From contig JBFWUB010000016.1 of NCBI GenBank assembly GCA_050247515.1, positions 50,613 through 114,612 on the forward strand: a DNA stretch of 64,000 nucleotides, in the 5' to 3' direction. The stretch is from RAM1 sp050247515. Lineage in GTDB: Bacteria; Pseudomonadota; Gammaproteobacteria; Burkholderiales; Burkholderiaceae_C. Positions 1 through 7,102 of this stretch are shown piece after piece. Position numbers and translations under genes: made by a program. The first letter of the stretch is position 1. Each line of letters opens with the position of its first letter. The notes beneath the pieces were generated by a model. It searched no databases and was not told the DNA's origin. It saw only the letters and a list, made by a program, of their open reading frames with translations.

Positions 1-744
1 CTGCCGGCTGACCTGCCCGCCATCGTGCAGGCGCTGGCCGCACTGCATGCGCTGCCCCTGCCCGCGCCGCACGCGCGCCGCCCGCTGCTGGACGACGCCG
101 ACGCGCTGGCCGCGCTGTATGAGGAGCTGGCCCAGCAGGCGCAGTACCTGGCAGCGGCCGGCGTGGCCCCCGCCGTGGCCCGTGCGGTGACGCAGGAGCT
201 GCAACGGCTGAACGCGCTGTGCGCCGCCGACGCCCGGCCGCCACGCCACCTGATCGCGTTTGACGGCCACCCGGGCAATTTCATCGTGCAGGACCATGGG
301 CATGCCGTGCTGGTGGACCTGGAGAAATGCCGCTACAGCTACCCCGCGCTGGACATCGCCCATGCCACGCTCTACACGTCCACCACATGGGACGTGGCAT
401 CCAGCGCCGTGCTCACGCCCGCGCAGGTGCAGGGCGCCTACGCCACCTGGGCCGCCGCCGTGGGCCCGCGCGTGGCCGGCCCGGCGCAGGCCTGGCATGT
501 GCCGCTGCGCCGCGCCATGTGGCTGTGGTCCATCACCTGGTGCGCCAAATGGCGCGTGCTGTCTGCCGCCGGTGCGCCGGCGGATCCGGCGGGCGAGGAC
601 TGGTCCGCGGGCCAGAGCGATGCCGCGCTGGTGGCCCATGTGCGCGGCCGGGTGGATCACTACCTGGACGCGGCCGTGGTCATGCGCATGCGGGACGAAT
701 TTGATGCGCTGGAGGCTGCACTGGCCCAGGCGCCGGCTTCATGA
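1..744 (+). CDS. Aminoglycoside phosphotransferase-fold kinase, 5' end outside the window
   Basis: The frame is open from the first base, so the N-terminal nucleotide-binding lobe is missing and only the C-terminal lobe of an APH/choline-kinase-type enzyme is seen. The catalytic loop reads FDGHPGNFIV (about codons 87-96 of the visible part), with Gly where many family members have the first Asp region variant, and is followed by the metal-binding Asp in VDLEKC. The stop overlaps the start of the next gene by 4 bp (ATGA), so the two are translationally coupled. The substrate is unknown. The company of sugar transferases and a nucleoside hydrolase suggests a small sugar or nucleoside rather than an antibiotic; that is inference. 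Confidence 0.75.
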   Translation: MPADLPAIVQALAALHALPLPAPHARRPLLDDADALAALYEELAQQAQYLAAAGVAPAVARAVTQELQRLNALCAADARPPRHLIAFDGHPGNFIVQDHGHAVLVDLEKCRYSYPALDIAHATLYTSTTWDVASSAVLTPAQVQGAYATWAAAVGPRVAGPAQAWHVPLRRAMWLWSITWCAKWRVLSAAGAPADPAGEDWSAGQSDAALVAHVRGRVDHYLDAAVVMRMRDEFDALEAALAQAPAS

Positions 745-2051
745 CGCTGGCCATTGTCATGCCGGTGCTGAACGAAGGCGCTGCGCTGATGGGGCGGCTG
801 CAGGCGTTGCAGCCCCTGCGCGCGCGTGGCGCTGAGCTGCTGGTGGTGGACGGCGGCAGCACCGACGGCAGCATGGCTGTGGCCGCCACGCTGGCCGACC
901 AGGTGTTGGCAGCCCCGCGCGGACGCGCCGCCCAGATGAATGCCGGGGCCTGCGCCACGCGGGCCGAGACGCTGCTTTTTCTGCACGCCGACACGCAACT
1001 GCCGCCTGACGCCGACGGGTTGATCGCGCAGGCGCTGGGCGCCGGCCATGTCTGGGGCCGGTTTGATGTCCGCATTGAAGGCCGGCATCCGTTGCTGCCC
1101 ATGGTGGCGGCATCCATGAACGCGCGCTCGCGCCTCACCGGCATCGCCACGGGCGACCAGGCGATGTTTGTGCGCCGGACCGTGTTCAATGCCATGGGCG
1201 GTTTTGCGGCCCAGCCGCTGATGGAGGACATTGACATGAGCCGCCGCCTGCGCGCCGTGGGCGCCCCGGCCTGCCCGGCCGCGCGCGTCATCACATCGGG
1301 CCGCCGCTGGGACCAGCACGGCCTGTGGCGCACCATCGCGCTGATGTGGCGGCTGCGCGCGGCCTACTTTCTGGGGGCCAGCCCGCAGGCACTGGCCGCG
1401 CGCTACGGCTATGCCACACGCCCGGCGGCGGCGCTGGCCATCCTGGCCAAGGCGCCGGTGCCGGGCCTTGCCAAAACCCGGCTGATCCCCGCTTTGGGTG
1501 CCGCCGGAGCGGCGCGCGCCCAGCGCGGCTTCACGCTGCGCACCCTGACCACGGCGCGCGCGGCGGCGACCGGCCCGATCACGCTGTGGTGCGCGCCCGA
1601 TGCACGCCACCGCTTCTTTGCCGCCTTGCGCGCGCGCCACGGCGTGGCCTGCGAGACGCAACCCGGCGGCGATCTGGGCGAGCGCATGGGCATGGTGATG
1701 CGCCGGCACTTTGCCGCTGCGCCCGCGATGCCGCTGCTGATCGTGGGCACAGACTGCCCGGTGCTGACGCCGGCCCACCTGCAACAGGCCGCTGACCTGC
1801 TGCAAACCAACGACGCCGTGCTGATCCCGGCCGAAGACGGCGGCTATGTGCTGATCGGCCTGCGCCGCCCGCTGCCCGGCGTGTTTGAAGGCATCACCTG
1901 GAGCACGCCACAGGTGCTGATGCAAACCCGCGAGCGGCTGCTGGCCGCGGGCGCGAGCTGGCAGGAGCTGCCCATGTTGTGGGACGTGGATGAGCCGGTG
2001 GATTGGGCGCGATGGCGGCGCCAGCGCGACAAGGAGAAACGCATTGACTGA
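741..2051 (+). CDS. Fused glycosyltransferase: TIGR04283-like domain joined to TIGR04282-like domain
   Basis: This 436-residue protein carries two domains that are usually separate genes. Residues about 1-225 form a GT-A family 2 domain (IVMPVLNEG at the start, DGGSTDGS, then LHADTQLP as the metal-binding region, and MEDIDMSRR). Residues about 230-430 form a nucleotidyltransferase-like domain of the TIGR04282 type (AKAPVPGLAKTRL, GTDCPVLT, EDGGYVLIGL). Both families carry 'arsenosugar biosynthesis' names in databases because they occur near ArsM/ArsS-type genes, but many members sit elsewhere. The start overlaps the upstream kinase by 4 bp, and the downstream nucleoside hydrolase starts inside its last codons. 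Domain assignment is firm; the pathway is inference. Confidence 0.85.
   Translation: MTLAIVMPVLNEGAALMGRLQALQPLRARGAELLVVDGGSTDGSMAVAATLADQVLAAPRGRAAQMNAGACATRAETLLFLHADTQLPPDADGLIAQALGAGHVWGRFDVRIEGRHPLLPMVAASMNARSRLTGIATGDQAMFVRRTVFNAMGGFAAQPLMEDIDMSRRLRAVGAPACPAARVITSGRRWDQHGLWRTIALMWRLRAAYFLGASPQALAARYGYATRPAAALAILAKAPVPGLAKTRLIPALGAAGAARAQRGFTLRTLTTARAAATGPITLWCAPDARHRFFAALRARHGVACETQPGGDLGERMGMVMRRHFAAAPAMPLLIVGTDCPVLTPAHLQQAADLLQTNDAVLIPAEDGGYVLIGLRRPLPGVFEGITWSTPQVLMQTRERLLAAGASWQELPMLWDVDEPVDWARWRRQRDKEKRID
2031..2046 (+). promoter_or_regulatory. Shine-Dalgarno site that fixes a TTG start
   Basis: AAGGAG at 2031-2036 lies seven bases before TTG at 2044-2046. It is placed inside the last codons of the glycosyltransferase gene, so the nucleoside hydrolase is translated from a TTG codon overlapping the upstream stop by 8 bp. 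An in-frame upstream ATG at 1990 has no comparable site. Confidence 0.7.
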
Positions 2052-3051
2052 GGCCCTGACACTTCAACGCCCCGACGACTGGTACCGCGCCCGCCTGGCC
2101 CCGCCCACCGGCCGCGTGCGCGTGGTGATCGACACCGACACCGCCAACGAAATAGACGACCAGTTCGCCCTGGCCTGGGCGCTGCGCTGCCCGCAGCAGC
2201 TGGACGTGGCGGCGGTGTATGCCGAGCCATTCTCATTCGCGCACCGGCGGGCCAGTTACCCGGCAGGCGCGCACGACGCACCGCCGTTCAACCCGCCGGC
2301 GCAAGGCATGGAGCGCAGTTACCAGGAAATCATCAAGGTGTACGGGCTGCTGGGCCTGCCGCATGCGGGCCGCGCATACCGGGGCGCCGCCGCCTACATG
2401 GCGAAGCCGCGCACGCCGGTGCACAGCGAAGCGGTGGACCACCTGATTGCCACCGCGCGCGAACACACGCCCGACGGACCGCCGCTGTACGTGCTGGCGC
2501 TGGGCTGCGTGACCAACATCGCCAGTGCCTTGCTGCTGGCGCCGGACATCGCCGGGCGCATCGTGGTGGTGTGGACCAGCGGCTACCCCAGCCACGCGCC
2601 GCACGTCAACCACAGCTTCAACCTGGAGCAGGACCTGTGGGCCAGCCAGTGGCTGCTGGACAGCGGCGTGCCACATGTGTACCTGCCCGGCTACCACGTG
2701 GGCGCGCAGCTGCGCCTGTCGCTGGCCGAGGTGGAGCGTTATGTGCAGGGCAGCGGCCCCATCGGCGGCTATCTGCACCAGCTGTTCACCCACAACCCGT
2801 TGTGGACGATTATGGGCACCGACCCCACGCAGGCCGGCGAGCCGCACAGCTGGGTGATCTGGGACCTGATCTGCATCGCCTGGGCACTGAACCCCGCCTG
2901 GGTGCCCAGCGAGCTGGTGCGCACGCCGGTGCTGACCGACGACAAACGCTGGCTGGCGCAGCCGGGGCGGCACTGGATGCGTGAAGGCCATGCAGTGGAG
3001 CGCGACGCGATTTTCAATTGCTTGTTTGCATCGCTTCGCGCGCCGGGGTAG
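2044..3051 (+). CDS. Nucleoside hydrolase (IunH/RihA-like fold)
   Basis: The enzyme should cleave the N-glycosidic bond of a nucleoside to free base and ribose. The calcium-binding aspartate cluster is seen as DTDTANEIDD at residues 30-39, a variant of the family's DTDPGxDD. Further matches are LALGCVTNIASALLL and the HSFNLEQDLWASQWLL segment that supplies active-site residues. Length (335 residues) fits the family. The TTG start is chosen because of a strong Shine-Dalgarno site and an 8-bp overlap with the preceding gene. In proposed arsenosugar routes, adenine must be removed from a dimethylarsinoyl-adenosine intermediate, which would give this enzyme a role beside the fused transferase. 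A plain salvage role is equally possible. Confidence 0.85.
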   Translation: MTEALTLQRPDDWYRARLAPPTGRVRVVIDTDTANEIDDQFALAWALRCPQQLDVAAVYAEPFSFAHRRASYPAGAHDAPPFNPPAQGMERSYQEIIKVYGLLGLPHAGRAYRGAAAYMAKPRTPVHSEAVDHLIATAREHTPDGPPLYVLALGCVTNIASALLLAPDIAGRIVVVWTSGYPSHAPHVNHSFNLEQDLWASQWLLDSGVPHVYLPGYHVGAQLRLSLAEVERYVQGSGPIGGYLHQLFTHNPLWTIMGTDPTQAGEPHSWVIWDLICIAWALNPAWVPSELVRTPVLTDDKRWLAQPGRHWMREGHAVERDAIFNCLFASLRAPG

Positions 3052-3151
3052 CCGACCGATTTGTGTCAATTTGATTAACCTGGCGTGACAAAACCGCGAG
3101 AGTTATGTGACACGTTCGGCATTTGATTCTGAAAAGTAACTTTTTCTTGAT

Positions 3152-3168
3152 CACAACCCGGGGTTGTG
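3152..3168. repeat. 17-bp perfect palindrome in the leader of the 86-residue protein
   Basis: Arms CACAACCC (3152-3159) and GGGTTGTG (3161-3168) flank a single G. It lies about 90 bp before the next start codon, so it could be an operator or a small RNA hairpin. The rest of 3052-3254 shows no gene. Confidence 0.4.
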
Positions 3169-3254
3169 CCGCTCCCGGCCTTTTCTTTGCTGCGCAACTG
3201 TGGGAAATTCAAACGCAGCCGCAACGCTGGCCAACCATCAAAGGAAGTTTATTC

Positions 3255-3515
3255 ATGAGAGCCATCAAGACTGCCCGCAAACTCATTGAAGCCAACCCTG
3301 CGGACCCTGCCGCCAAGACACTTGCCCGCCTGGTCCTGGCGCTGGCAAGCGAAGAGCCGTTCAAGCTGGCTGATATCTACGCACTGGATGGCGCGCATTT
3401 CGATCTGGCGATGGACATCCTCAAGGACTGGCGGCTGGACCGTTACTACATGGGCAAGGCCAAGCTGTTTGACCTGTCATGGCAGGTCGGGCAGATGCAG
3501 GCCGGCGAATCCTAG
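3255..3515 (+). CDS. Small conserved hypothetical protein, 86 residues
   Basis: No known domain is recognised. The start ATG at 3255 is preceded by AAAGGAAG at 3240-3246, and the reading frame upstream of it lacks coding character, so this start is preferred over one at 3123. The sequence is soluble and mixed in charge, beginning MRAIKTARKLIEANP, with a helical look and a Tyr-Tyr near residue 64 (DRYYMGKAKLF). There is no signal peptide or membrane segment. It stands alone, 203 bp after the nucleoside hydrolase and 73 bp before the next gene, with its own leader. Function unknown. Confidence 0.6.
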   Translation: MRAIKTARKLIEANPADPAAKTLARLVLALASEEPFKLADIYALDGAHFDLAMDILKDWRLDRYYMGKAKLFDLSWQVGQMQAGES

Positions 3516-3588
3516 GGCCGTTGGCGGCTTCAACAATCCGTCACGTTGCACCCGCAGAATCGGACGCTGAACGAAAGTGGGGCGATCC

Positions 3589-4062
3589 ATGAATCCTGAT
3601 GCAATCTCGCGCGAGGGCGCTGCGGCCGCAATGGCGCCGCAACGCTGGTGGGGACCGCGCAAGGCGGCACTGGACTATGAAATTTCCACGCGGCGGTGTG
3701 TGGCGCGCACGACGGTCTGCGTCAGCGGCAACCCCACGCTGGAGCAACTGGTGTCGGCGCTGCATGTGTTTGGCATTGAAAGCGGCGCGGCGGTACGCGA
3801 AACCATGTTGATCGACCTGCGCCGGCTGGAGGCCGTGTATGCCCGGGCAGACTTGTTGCGAATCGGGCACGAGATCGCCTGCAGCTTCGCCCACCTGGAT
3901 CAGCTGGCACTGCTGGTCCAGCCGCACCGCGTCACCCGTATCAGCGAGCGGGCGGCGCGCCGCGCCGGCATGAACATGCGCGTGTTTGATTCGGAGCAGC
4001 TGGCAGTCAGCTGGTTGCAGCTGCATGCGGGCGCCGCCGCCCGCGCGCGCGGGCTGAACTGA
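3589..4062 (+). CDS. SpoIIAA/STAS-like cytoplasmic protein
   Basis: A 157-residue protein from ATG 3589 (a GTG at 3577 is possible but has no better ribosome site). The core has the alternating strand-helix pattern of SpoIIAA-like or STAS domains: a strand VCVSG, a helix LEQLVSALHVFGIE, a strand TMLIDLRRLEA, then LDQLALLVQPHRVTRISERAARRAGMNMRVFDSEQLAVSWL in outline. The final part (RISERAARRAGM...RVFDSEQLAVSWLQ) closely parallels the same region of the protein at 20489-21193 (RTSEKVARAHGV...RVFDAEPPALAWLL), so the two are probably paralogues. Partner and role are unknown. The fold call comes from pattern, not from a search. Confidence 0.6.
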   Translation: MNPDAISREGAAAAMAPQRWWGPRKAALDYEISTRRCVARTTVCVSGNPTLEQLVSALHVFGIESGAAVRETMLIDLRRLEAVYARADLLRIGHEIACSFAHLDQLALLVQPHRVTRISERAARRAGMNMRVFDSEQLAVSWLQLHAGAAARARGLN

Positions 4063-4095
4063 GTCATCGCGCGCCGCCCGGCACGGCCGGGCAAT

Positions 4096-4593
4096 TCACT
4101 GCCAATAGGCCTTGCTCAGGGAATCGTCCGCCAGCAGTTCAAGCGCCGCGTCCCAGTGCTGCGGGACGTTGCCGGCGGGCAGCCAGATGCGCCGTGACCG
4201 CATGTCAATCAGTGCTGGCATGGAAGTCGCCACGGCCTGCCGGTGCGCGAGCCCCCGGGTGAACGCGTCCAGCGCCTGGGCGTCCTTCCAGACGGTCAGC
4301 GTCCACACGCGCGGCCCGAATACCTCGCGGCGGATGGCTTGGGCGATCAGGCCCGGCTGCGCGCGCAGGCTGCTGGCCACCAACCCGGTTTGACGGTCAA
4401 ACTCCGCGCGCCGGTCCTGGTGGAGCACGCCCGTGGTCAGCACCAGCAGCACCTGCTGGCCGGCATGGCTGTCACCGGACAACCGGGGAATCGGCGTCGA
4501 GATTGCGCAGCCCTGCAGGCTGGTCAAGGCGGCCGCCAGCCCGCCCAGCGCCACGGTGGCACGCAGCAGGTTCGCAAAAATGGATCGGGTCAT
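4096..4593 (-). CDS. Predicted lipoprotein with antibiotic-biosynthesis-monooxygenase-like fold
   Basis: The 165-residue product starts with a lipoprotein signal peptide: basic MTRS, a hydrophobic stretch and a lipobox LQGC with Cys29, so it should be membrane-anchored after processing. The mature part reads like a dimeric alpha-beta barrel of the ABM/DUF3291 type (GPRVWTLTVWKDAQALDAFTRG, MPALIDMRSRRIWLP). Such domains are often non-enzymatic or heme/small-molecule binders. It lies 10 bp downstream of the small membrane protein gene, so both are likely transcribed from the leftward promoter at 4989-5018. That links it to the TetR-controlled cluster. Function is inferred only from fold. Confidence 0.65.
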   Translation of the reverse strand: MTRSIFANLLRATVALGGLAAALTSLQGCAISTPIPRLSGDSHAGQQVLLVLTTGVLHQDRRAEFDRQTGLVASSLRAQPGLIAQAIRREVFGPRVWTLTVWKDAQALDAFTRGLAHRQAVATSMPALIDMRSRRIWLPAGNVPQHWDAALELLADDSLSKAYWQ

Positions 4594-4603
4594 ACAAGCT
4601 GCC

Positions 4604-4918
4604 TCACAAAGGAATGAAGGGGCGCCCGGACAGGGCTTGCCAAAGCGTCAGGGCCACGGCGGCCGAGCCGAGCGCGGCCGTGGCGCCCACCCATGCCCTG
4701 GCGTTGCCGGGCGTGAAGCGGTCGGCCAGCCAGCCCGCCAGCGCGAGCGCCTGCATGAGATGGGTGGCAAAGAAATGCGGCACGCGAGGGTCTCCGCCCC
4801 GGGTGGCCCAGCCCGTCAGCGGCAGCCCATGGGCATCGGTTCGCACGCCGCCCACCCAATGTCCGAGGCCATCGACGAACCCCGCGCTCAAGAAACGAAA
4901 AGCAGTGTCCATGGCCAT
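4604..4918 (-). CDS. Small membrane protein, possibly a C-terminal remnant
   Basis: The frame could begin at TTG 4975, but that codon lies inside the operator palindrome at 4962-4976, so ATG 4918 (104 residues) is preferred. The product contains HFFATHLMQALALAGWLADRF and a second hydrophobic segment WVGATAALGSAAVALTLWQAL, giving two predicted membrane helices. From memory, this motif occurs near the C-terminus of larger membrane proteins, so this may be a shortened relative; I cannot confirm that. It is the first gene after the leftward promoter and is followed 10 bp later by the lipoprotein gene. Confidence 0.5.
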   Translation of the reverse strand: MAMDTAFRFLSAGFVDGLGHWVGGVRTDAHGLPLTGWATRGGDPRVPHFFATHLMQALALAGWLADRFTPGNARAWVGATAALGSAAVALTLWQALSGRPFIPL

Positions 4919-4988
4919 CCCGGGTTTCGTGTTGCGTGTTCCGGCTTTGAGTCCGATGCGTGTTGACGCTGTCAACCAGCATGGGCGG

Positions 4989-5018
4989 ATAGTACGGTCA
5001 GCATGTTGACGGTGTCAA
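4989..5018 (-). promoter_or_regulatory. Leftward sigma70-type promoter overlapping operator copy 2
   Basis: On the minus strand, TTGACA (5018-5013) and TACTAT (4994-4989) are separated by 18 bp. The -35 box lies in operator copy 2, and copy 1 covers the expected start of transcription. It would serve the genes at 4604-4918 and 4096-4593. Confidence 0.65.
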
Positions 5019-5032
5019 CTTCAGCCTATAAA
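5006..5032 (+). promoter_or_regulatory. Rightward sigma70-type promoter overlapping operator copy 2
   Basis: TTGACG (5006-5011) lies in operator copy 2, and TATAAA (5027-5032) follows after 15 bp (16 if read as ATAAAG). Copy 3 lies just downstream. It would serve the DUF2141-SDR-TetR operon starting at 5110. Confidence 0.5.
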
Positions 5033-5109
5033 GTCCGGATTGCCGATGGGGTTGACGGCGTCTACCTTGTTGCAAACCAACCCGCACCACCTGCCAAAAA
5101 AGGAGCCTC

Positions 5110-5547
5110 ATGATGCGTTCACGCCCGCTTGCACCCCCTCTATTCCTGCTGCTTGCCGCCGCCTTCAGCCTGCCGCTTCATGCCGGTGAAGTCGTTGTCC
5201 AGGTCACCGGCCCGCGCGCCGTGGCGGGCAACATCGGCTGCGCGCTGTTTGGCGCGCAGGCCGGCTTCCCCATGGACAACAGCGGCGCCAGGCAGATCTG
5301 GCTGCCCGCCGAGGCGACGACGGTCTGCCGCTTTGCCAATGTGTCGCCCGGCCGCCATGCGGTCTCGGTCAGCCACGACCTGAACGGAAACGGCCGGGTG
5401 GACACCAACTTCCTCGGCATCCCGCTGGAGGGCTGGGCCGTTTCCAACAACGTGGTGCCCTCCCTGCGCGCGCCGCGCTTCGAGGAGGCCGCATTCCGCG
5501 TGGACGATGAAACGCCGCTCGTCCTCAACCTCAAGCTCGTGAACTGA
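5110..5547 (+). CDS. Secreted DUF2141 family protein
   Basis: A 145-residue protein with a clear Sec signal peptide (LFLLLAAAFSLPLHAGE, cleavage after about residue 25). The remainder matches the DUF2141 pattern: GNIGCALFGAQAGFP, then HDLNGNGRVDTNFLGIP, which looks like a small calcium-type loop, and WAVSNN. The family is periplasmic and of unknown role, often found near lipid or carotenoid-like modification genes. An AGGAG site precedes the start by about 6 bp. It is the first gene of the rightward operon with the dehydrogenase (10 bp later) and the TetR regulator. Confidence 0.8.
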   Translation: MMRSRPLAPPLFLLLAAAFSLPLHAGEVVVQVTGPRAVAGNIGCALFGAQAGFPMDNSGARQIWLPAEATTVCRFANVSPGRHAVSVSHDLNGNGRVDTNFLGIPLEGWAVSNNVVPSLRAPRFEEAAFRVDDETPLVLNLKLVN

Positions 5548-5557
5548 GGCGCAAACC

Positions 5558-6337
5558 ATGACCCCTACCGAATTTGCAAGGCGCTACGGCCCCTGGGCCA
5601 TTGTGACGGGGGCCAGCTCCGGCATCGGCCGGGAGCTCGCCATCCAGGCCGCCGCGCGCGGGCTCAACATGGTCGTGACCGGGCGCGATGCCGCGCGTTT
5701 GCAGCAGGTGGCGCACCAGCTGCGCGCGGCCGGTCGCGAGGTTCGCACGGTGGTGGCCGATCTGGCCACAGCACAGGGGCAGGCGGCGCTCCATGCGGCC
5801 TGCGCCGGCCTGGAAGTCGGCCTGCTGGTGCCGGCCGCAGGCTTTGGCGGCGGCGGCGCCTTCCTCGAGGGCGATGCAAGCGAGATGCAAGAGATGGTGG
5901 CGCTCAACTGCGCCTGCGTAAGCGATCTGGTGCTGCGTTACGCGCCCCCGATGGTGGAGCGCCGCCGTGGCGGCGTGCTGCTGGTGGCGTCCATCCTGGC
6001 CTACCAGGGCGCACCCTATGCCGCCCAGTACGCCGCCACCAAGGCTTATGTGCAGTCGCTGGGCGAGGCGCTGGCGGTGGAACTGAAGGGGACCGGTGTC
6101 GATGTGCTGGTGACATCGCCGGGCCCGACCGCCACACGGTTTGCCGCTCGCGCGCGGATGCGCCTTGGCAAAACCATGACGCCTGAGCACGTGGCGGGCG
6201 TCTCGCTGGCTGCCCTGGGCAGGTCTGCTACCCTTCTGCCGGGCGGTCTGAGCAAGCTGCTGCACGGTGCATTCATCGGATGGCCGCGCGGCGCGAAAGT
6301 ATGGATGATGGGCCGCATCATGAAAGGAATGACCTGA
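5558..6337 (+). CDS. SDR family NAD(P)-dependent oxidoreductase
   Basis: A 259-residue short-chain dehydrogenase with the Rossmann motif TGASSGIG (residues about 18-25), a TGRD strand end that suggests NADP preference, and the catalytic Ser in LLVASILAY followed by YAATK (Tyr-x-x-x-Lys). The C-terminal region is longer than in the minimal fold, as in the DltE/YqjQ-like branch that acts on hydrophobic substrates. It lies between the DUF2141 gene and the TetR gene (4 bp before the latter's start). The substrate is not deducible. Confidence 0.85.
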   Translation: MTPTEFARRYGPWAIVTGASSGIGRELAIQAAARGLNMVVTGRDAARLQQVAHQLRAAGREVRTVVADLATAQGQAALHAACAGLEVGLLVPAAGFGGGGAFLEGDASEMQEMVALNCACVSDLVLRYAPPMVERRRGGVLLVASILAYQGAPYAAQYAATKAYVQSLGEALAVELKGTGVDVLVTSPGPTATRFAARARMRLGKTMTPEHVAGVSLAALGRSATLLPGGLSKLLHGAFIGWPRGAKVWMMGRIMKGMT

Positions 6338-6341
6338 CGCC

Positions 6342-7001
6342 ATGCCCGAAGCCGCCACGGATCTGCGCGAAGCCTGTGTTGCCGCTGCCCATGCCGTCAT
6401 CGCACAGCACGGTGTCGAGAACCTGAGCCTGCGTGACGTGGCCCGCCGGCTCGGTGTGTCGCACCAGGCACCGTACAAGCACTATCCCAGCCGCGATCAC
6501 CTGCTGGCCGAGGTGATCCGGCGCTGCTTCCAGCGGTTTGCCGCGCACCTCAGCGCGGGCCTGCATGGGCTGGACGCCCAGGCCGAGATGGATTCGCTGG
6601 GCGGTGCCTACATGGCCTATGCGATGGCCAACCCGCTGGAGTACCGCCTCATGTTCGGCACGCCATGGCCCGACACGGCGCAGCATCCGGACCTGCTGCG
6701 CGATGCGCGGCATTCGTTTGACGTGCTGCGTGGCGCCATTGCACGCATGCGCGGCCATGCCGGTGCGCCGAAGGCCGAGCACGACCTGGACGCCATGTAC
6801 GTCTGGGCGTCGATGCACGGCCTCGCAACCATCCTGCAATCCAATGTCATGGACAAGCTGTCGCTTCGCCCCGGCGTGCTCAAGCAGACGGTGCCGCACG
6901 CGATGATGCTGGTCAGCGCGGCGCTGGCGGCCAGCCCTGGGCTGCGGGCGCCACCGACCCGCCTGCCCGCGCGGCCGGCTCGCCAGCGGCGCCGAATTTG
7001 A
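6342..7001 (+). CDS. TetR/AcrR family regulator with WHG-type C-terminal domain
   Basis: A 219-residue regulator. The helix-turn-helix is at about residues 30-50 (LSLRDVARRLGVSHQAPYKHY). The C-terminal ligand domain resembles the WHG/TetR_C_33 type (LEYRLMFG, ASMHGLATI). It is the last gene of the operon whose promoter carries three palindromic sites, so it probably represses its own operon and the divergent leftward pair. It closely resembles the TetR protein at 23003-23629 in subfamily. The C-terminal tail (RLPARPARQRRRI) is basic and low in complexity. Confidence 0.85.
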   Translation: MPEAATDLREACVAAAHAVIAQHGVENLSLRDVARRLGVSHQAPYKHYPSRDHLLAEVIRRCFQRFAAHLSAGLHGLDAQAEMDSLGGAYMAYAMANPLEYRLMFGTPWPDTAQHPDLLRDARHSFDVLRGAIARMRGHAGAPKAEHDLDAMYVWASMHGLATILQSNVMDKLSLRPGVLKQTVPHAMMLVSAALAASPGLRAPPTRLPARPARQRRRI

Positions 7002-7102
7002 AGGTTTTTCCTGAGTTAACTGCAGCTTGATGCTGCTTTTATCTTCTGGCCCGCGCGCGTATGGTCGGCGCCTCAATCCGATTTCTCACGAAGGAGACCC
7101 TC

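Larger units (their letters stand above)
4962..5065. promoter_or_regulatory. Three copies of a 15-bp palindromic operator in a divergent control region
   Basis: Copy 1 (4962-4976) is GTTGACGCTGTCAAC and copy 2 (5005-5019) is GTTGACGGTGTCAAC; both have perfect GTTGAC/GTCAAC arms. Copy 3 (5051-5065), GTTGACGGCGTCTAC, has one mismatch. Spacing between starts is 43 and 46 bp. The sites overlap or flank promoter elements for both directions, which is the layout expected for a repressor. The TetR gene at 6342-7001 in the rightward operon is the obvious candidate for the protein that binds them; that pairing is inference. Confidence 0.7.

Noticed and set aside
660..1925. Minus-strand open frame of 421 residues
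   Set aside because: It is antisense to the fused transferase, whose motifs are clear on the plus strand.
4919..4975. Longer N-terminus for the membrane protein from TTG 4975
   Set aside because: The TTG lies inside an operator palindrome, and the extra residues do not look coding.
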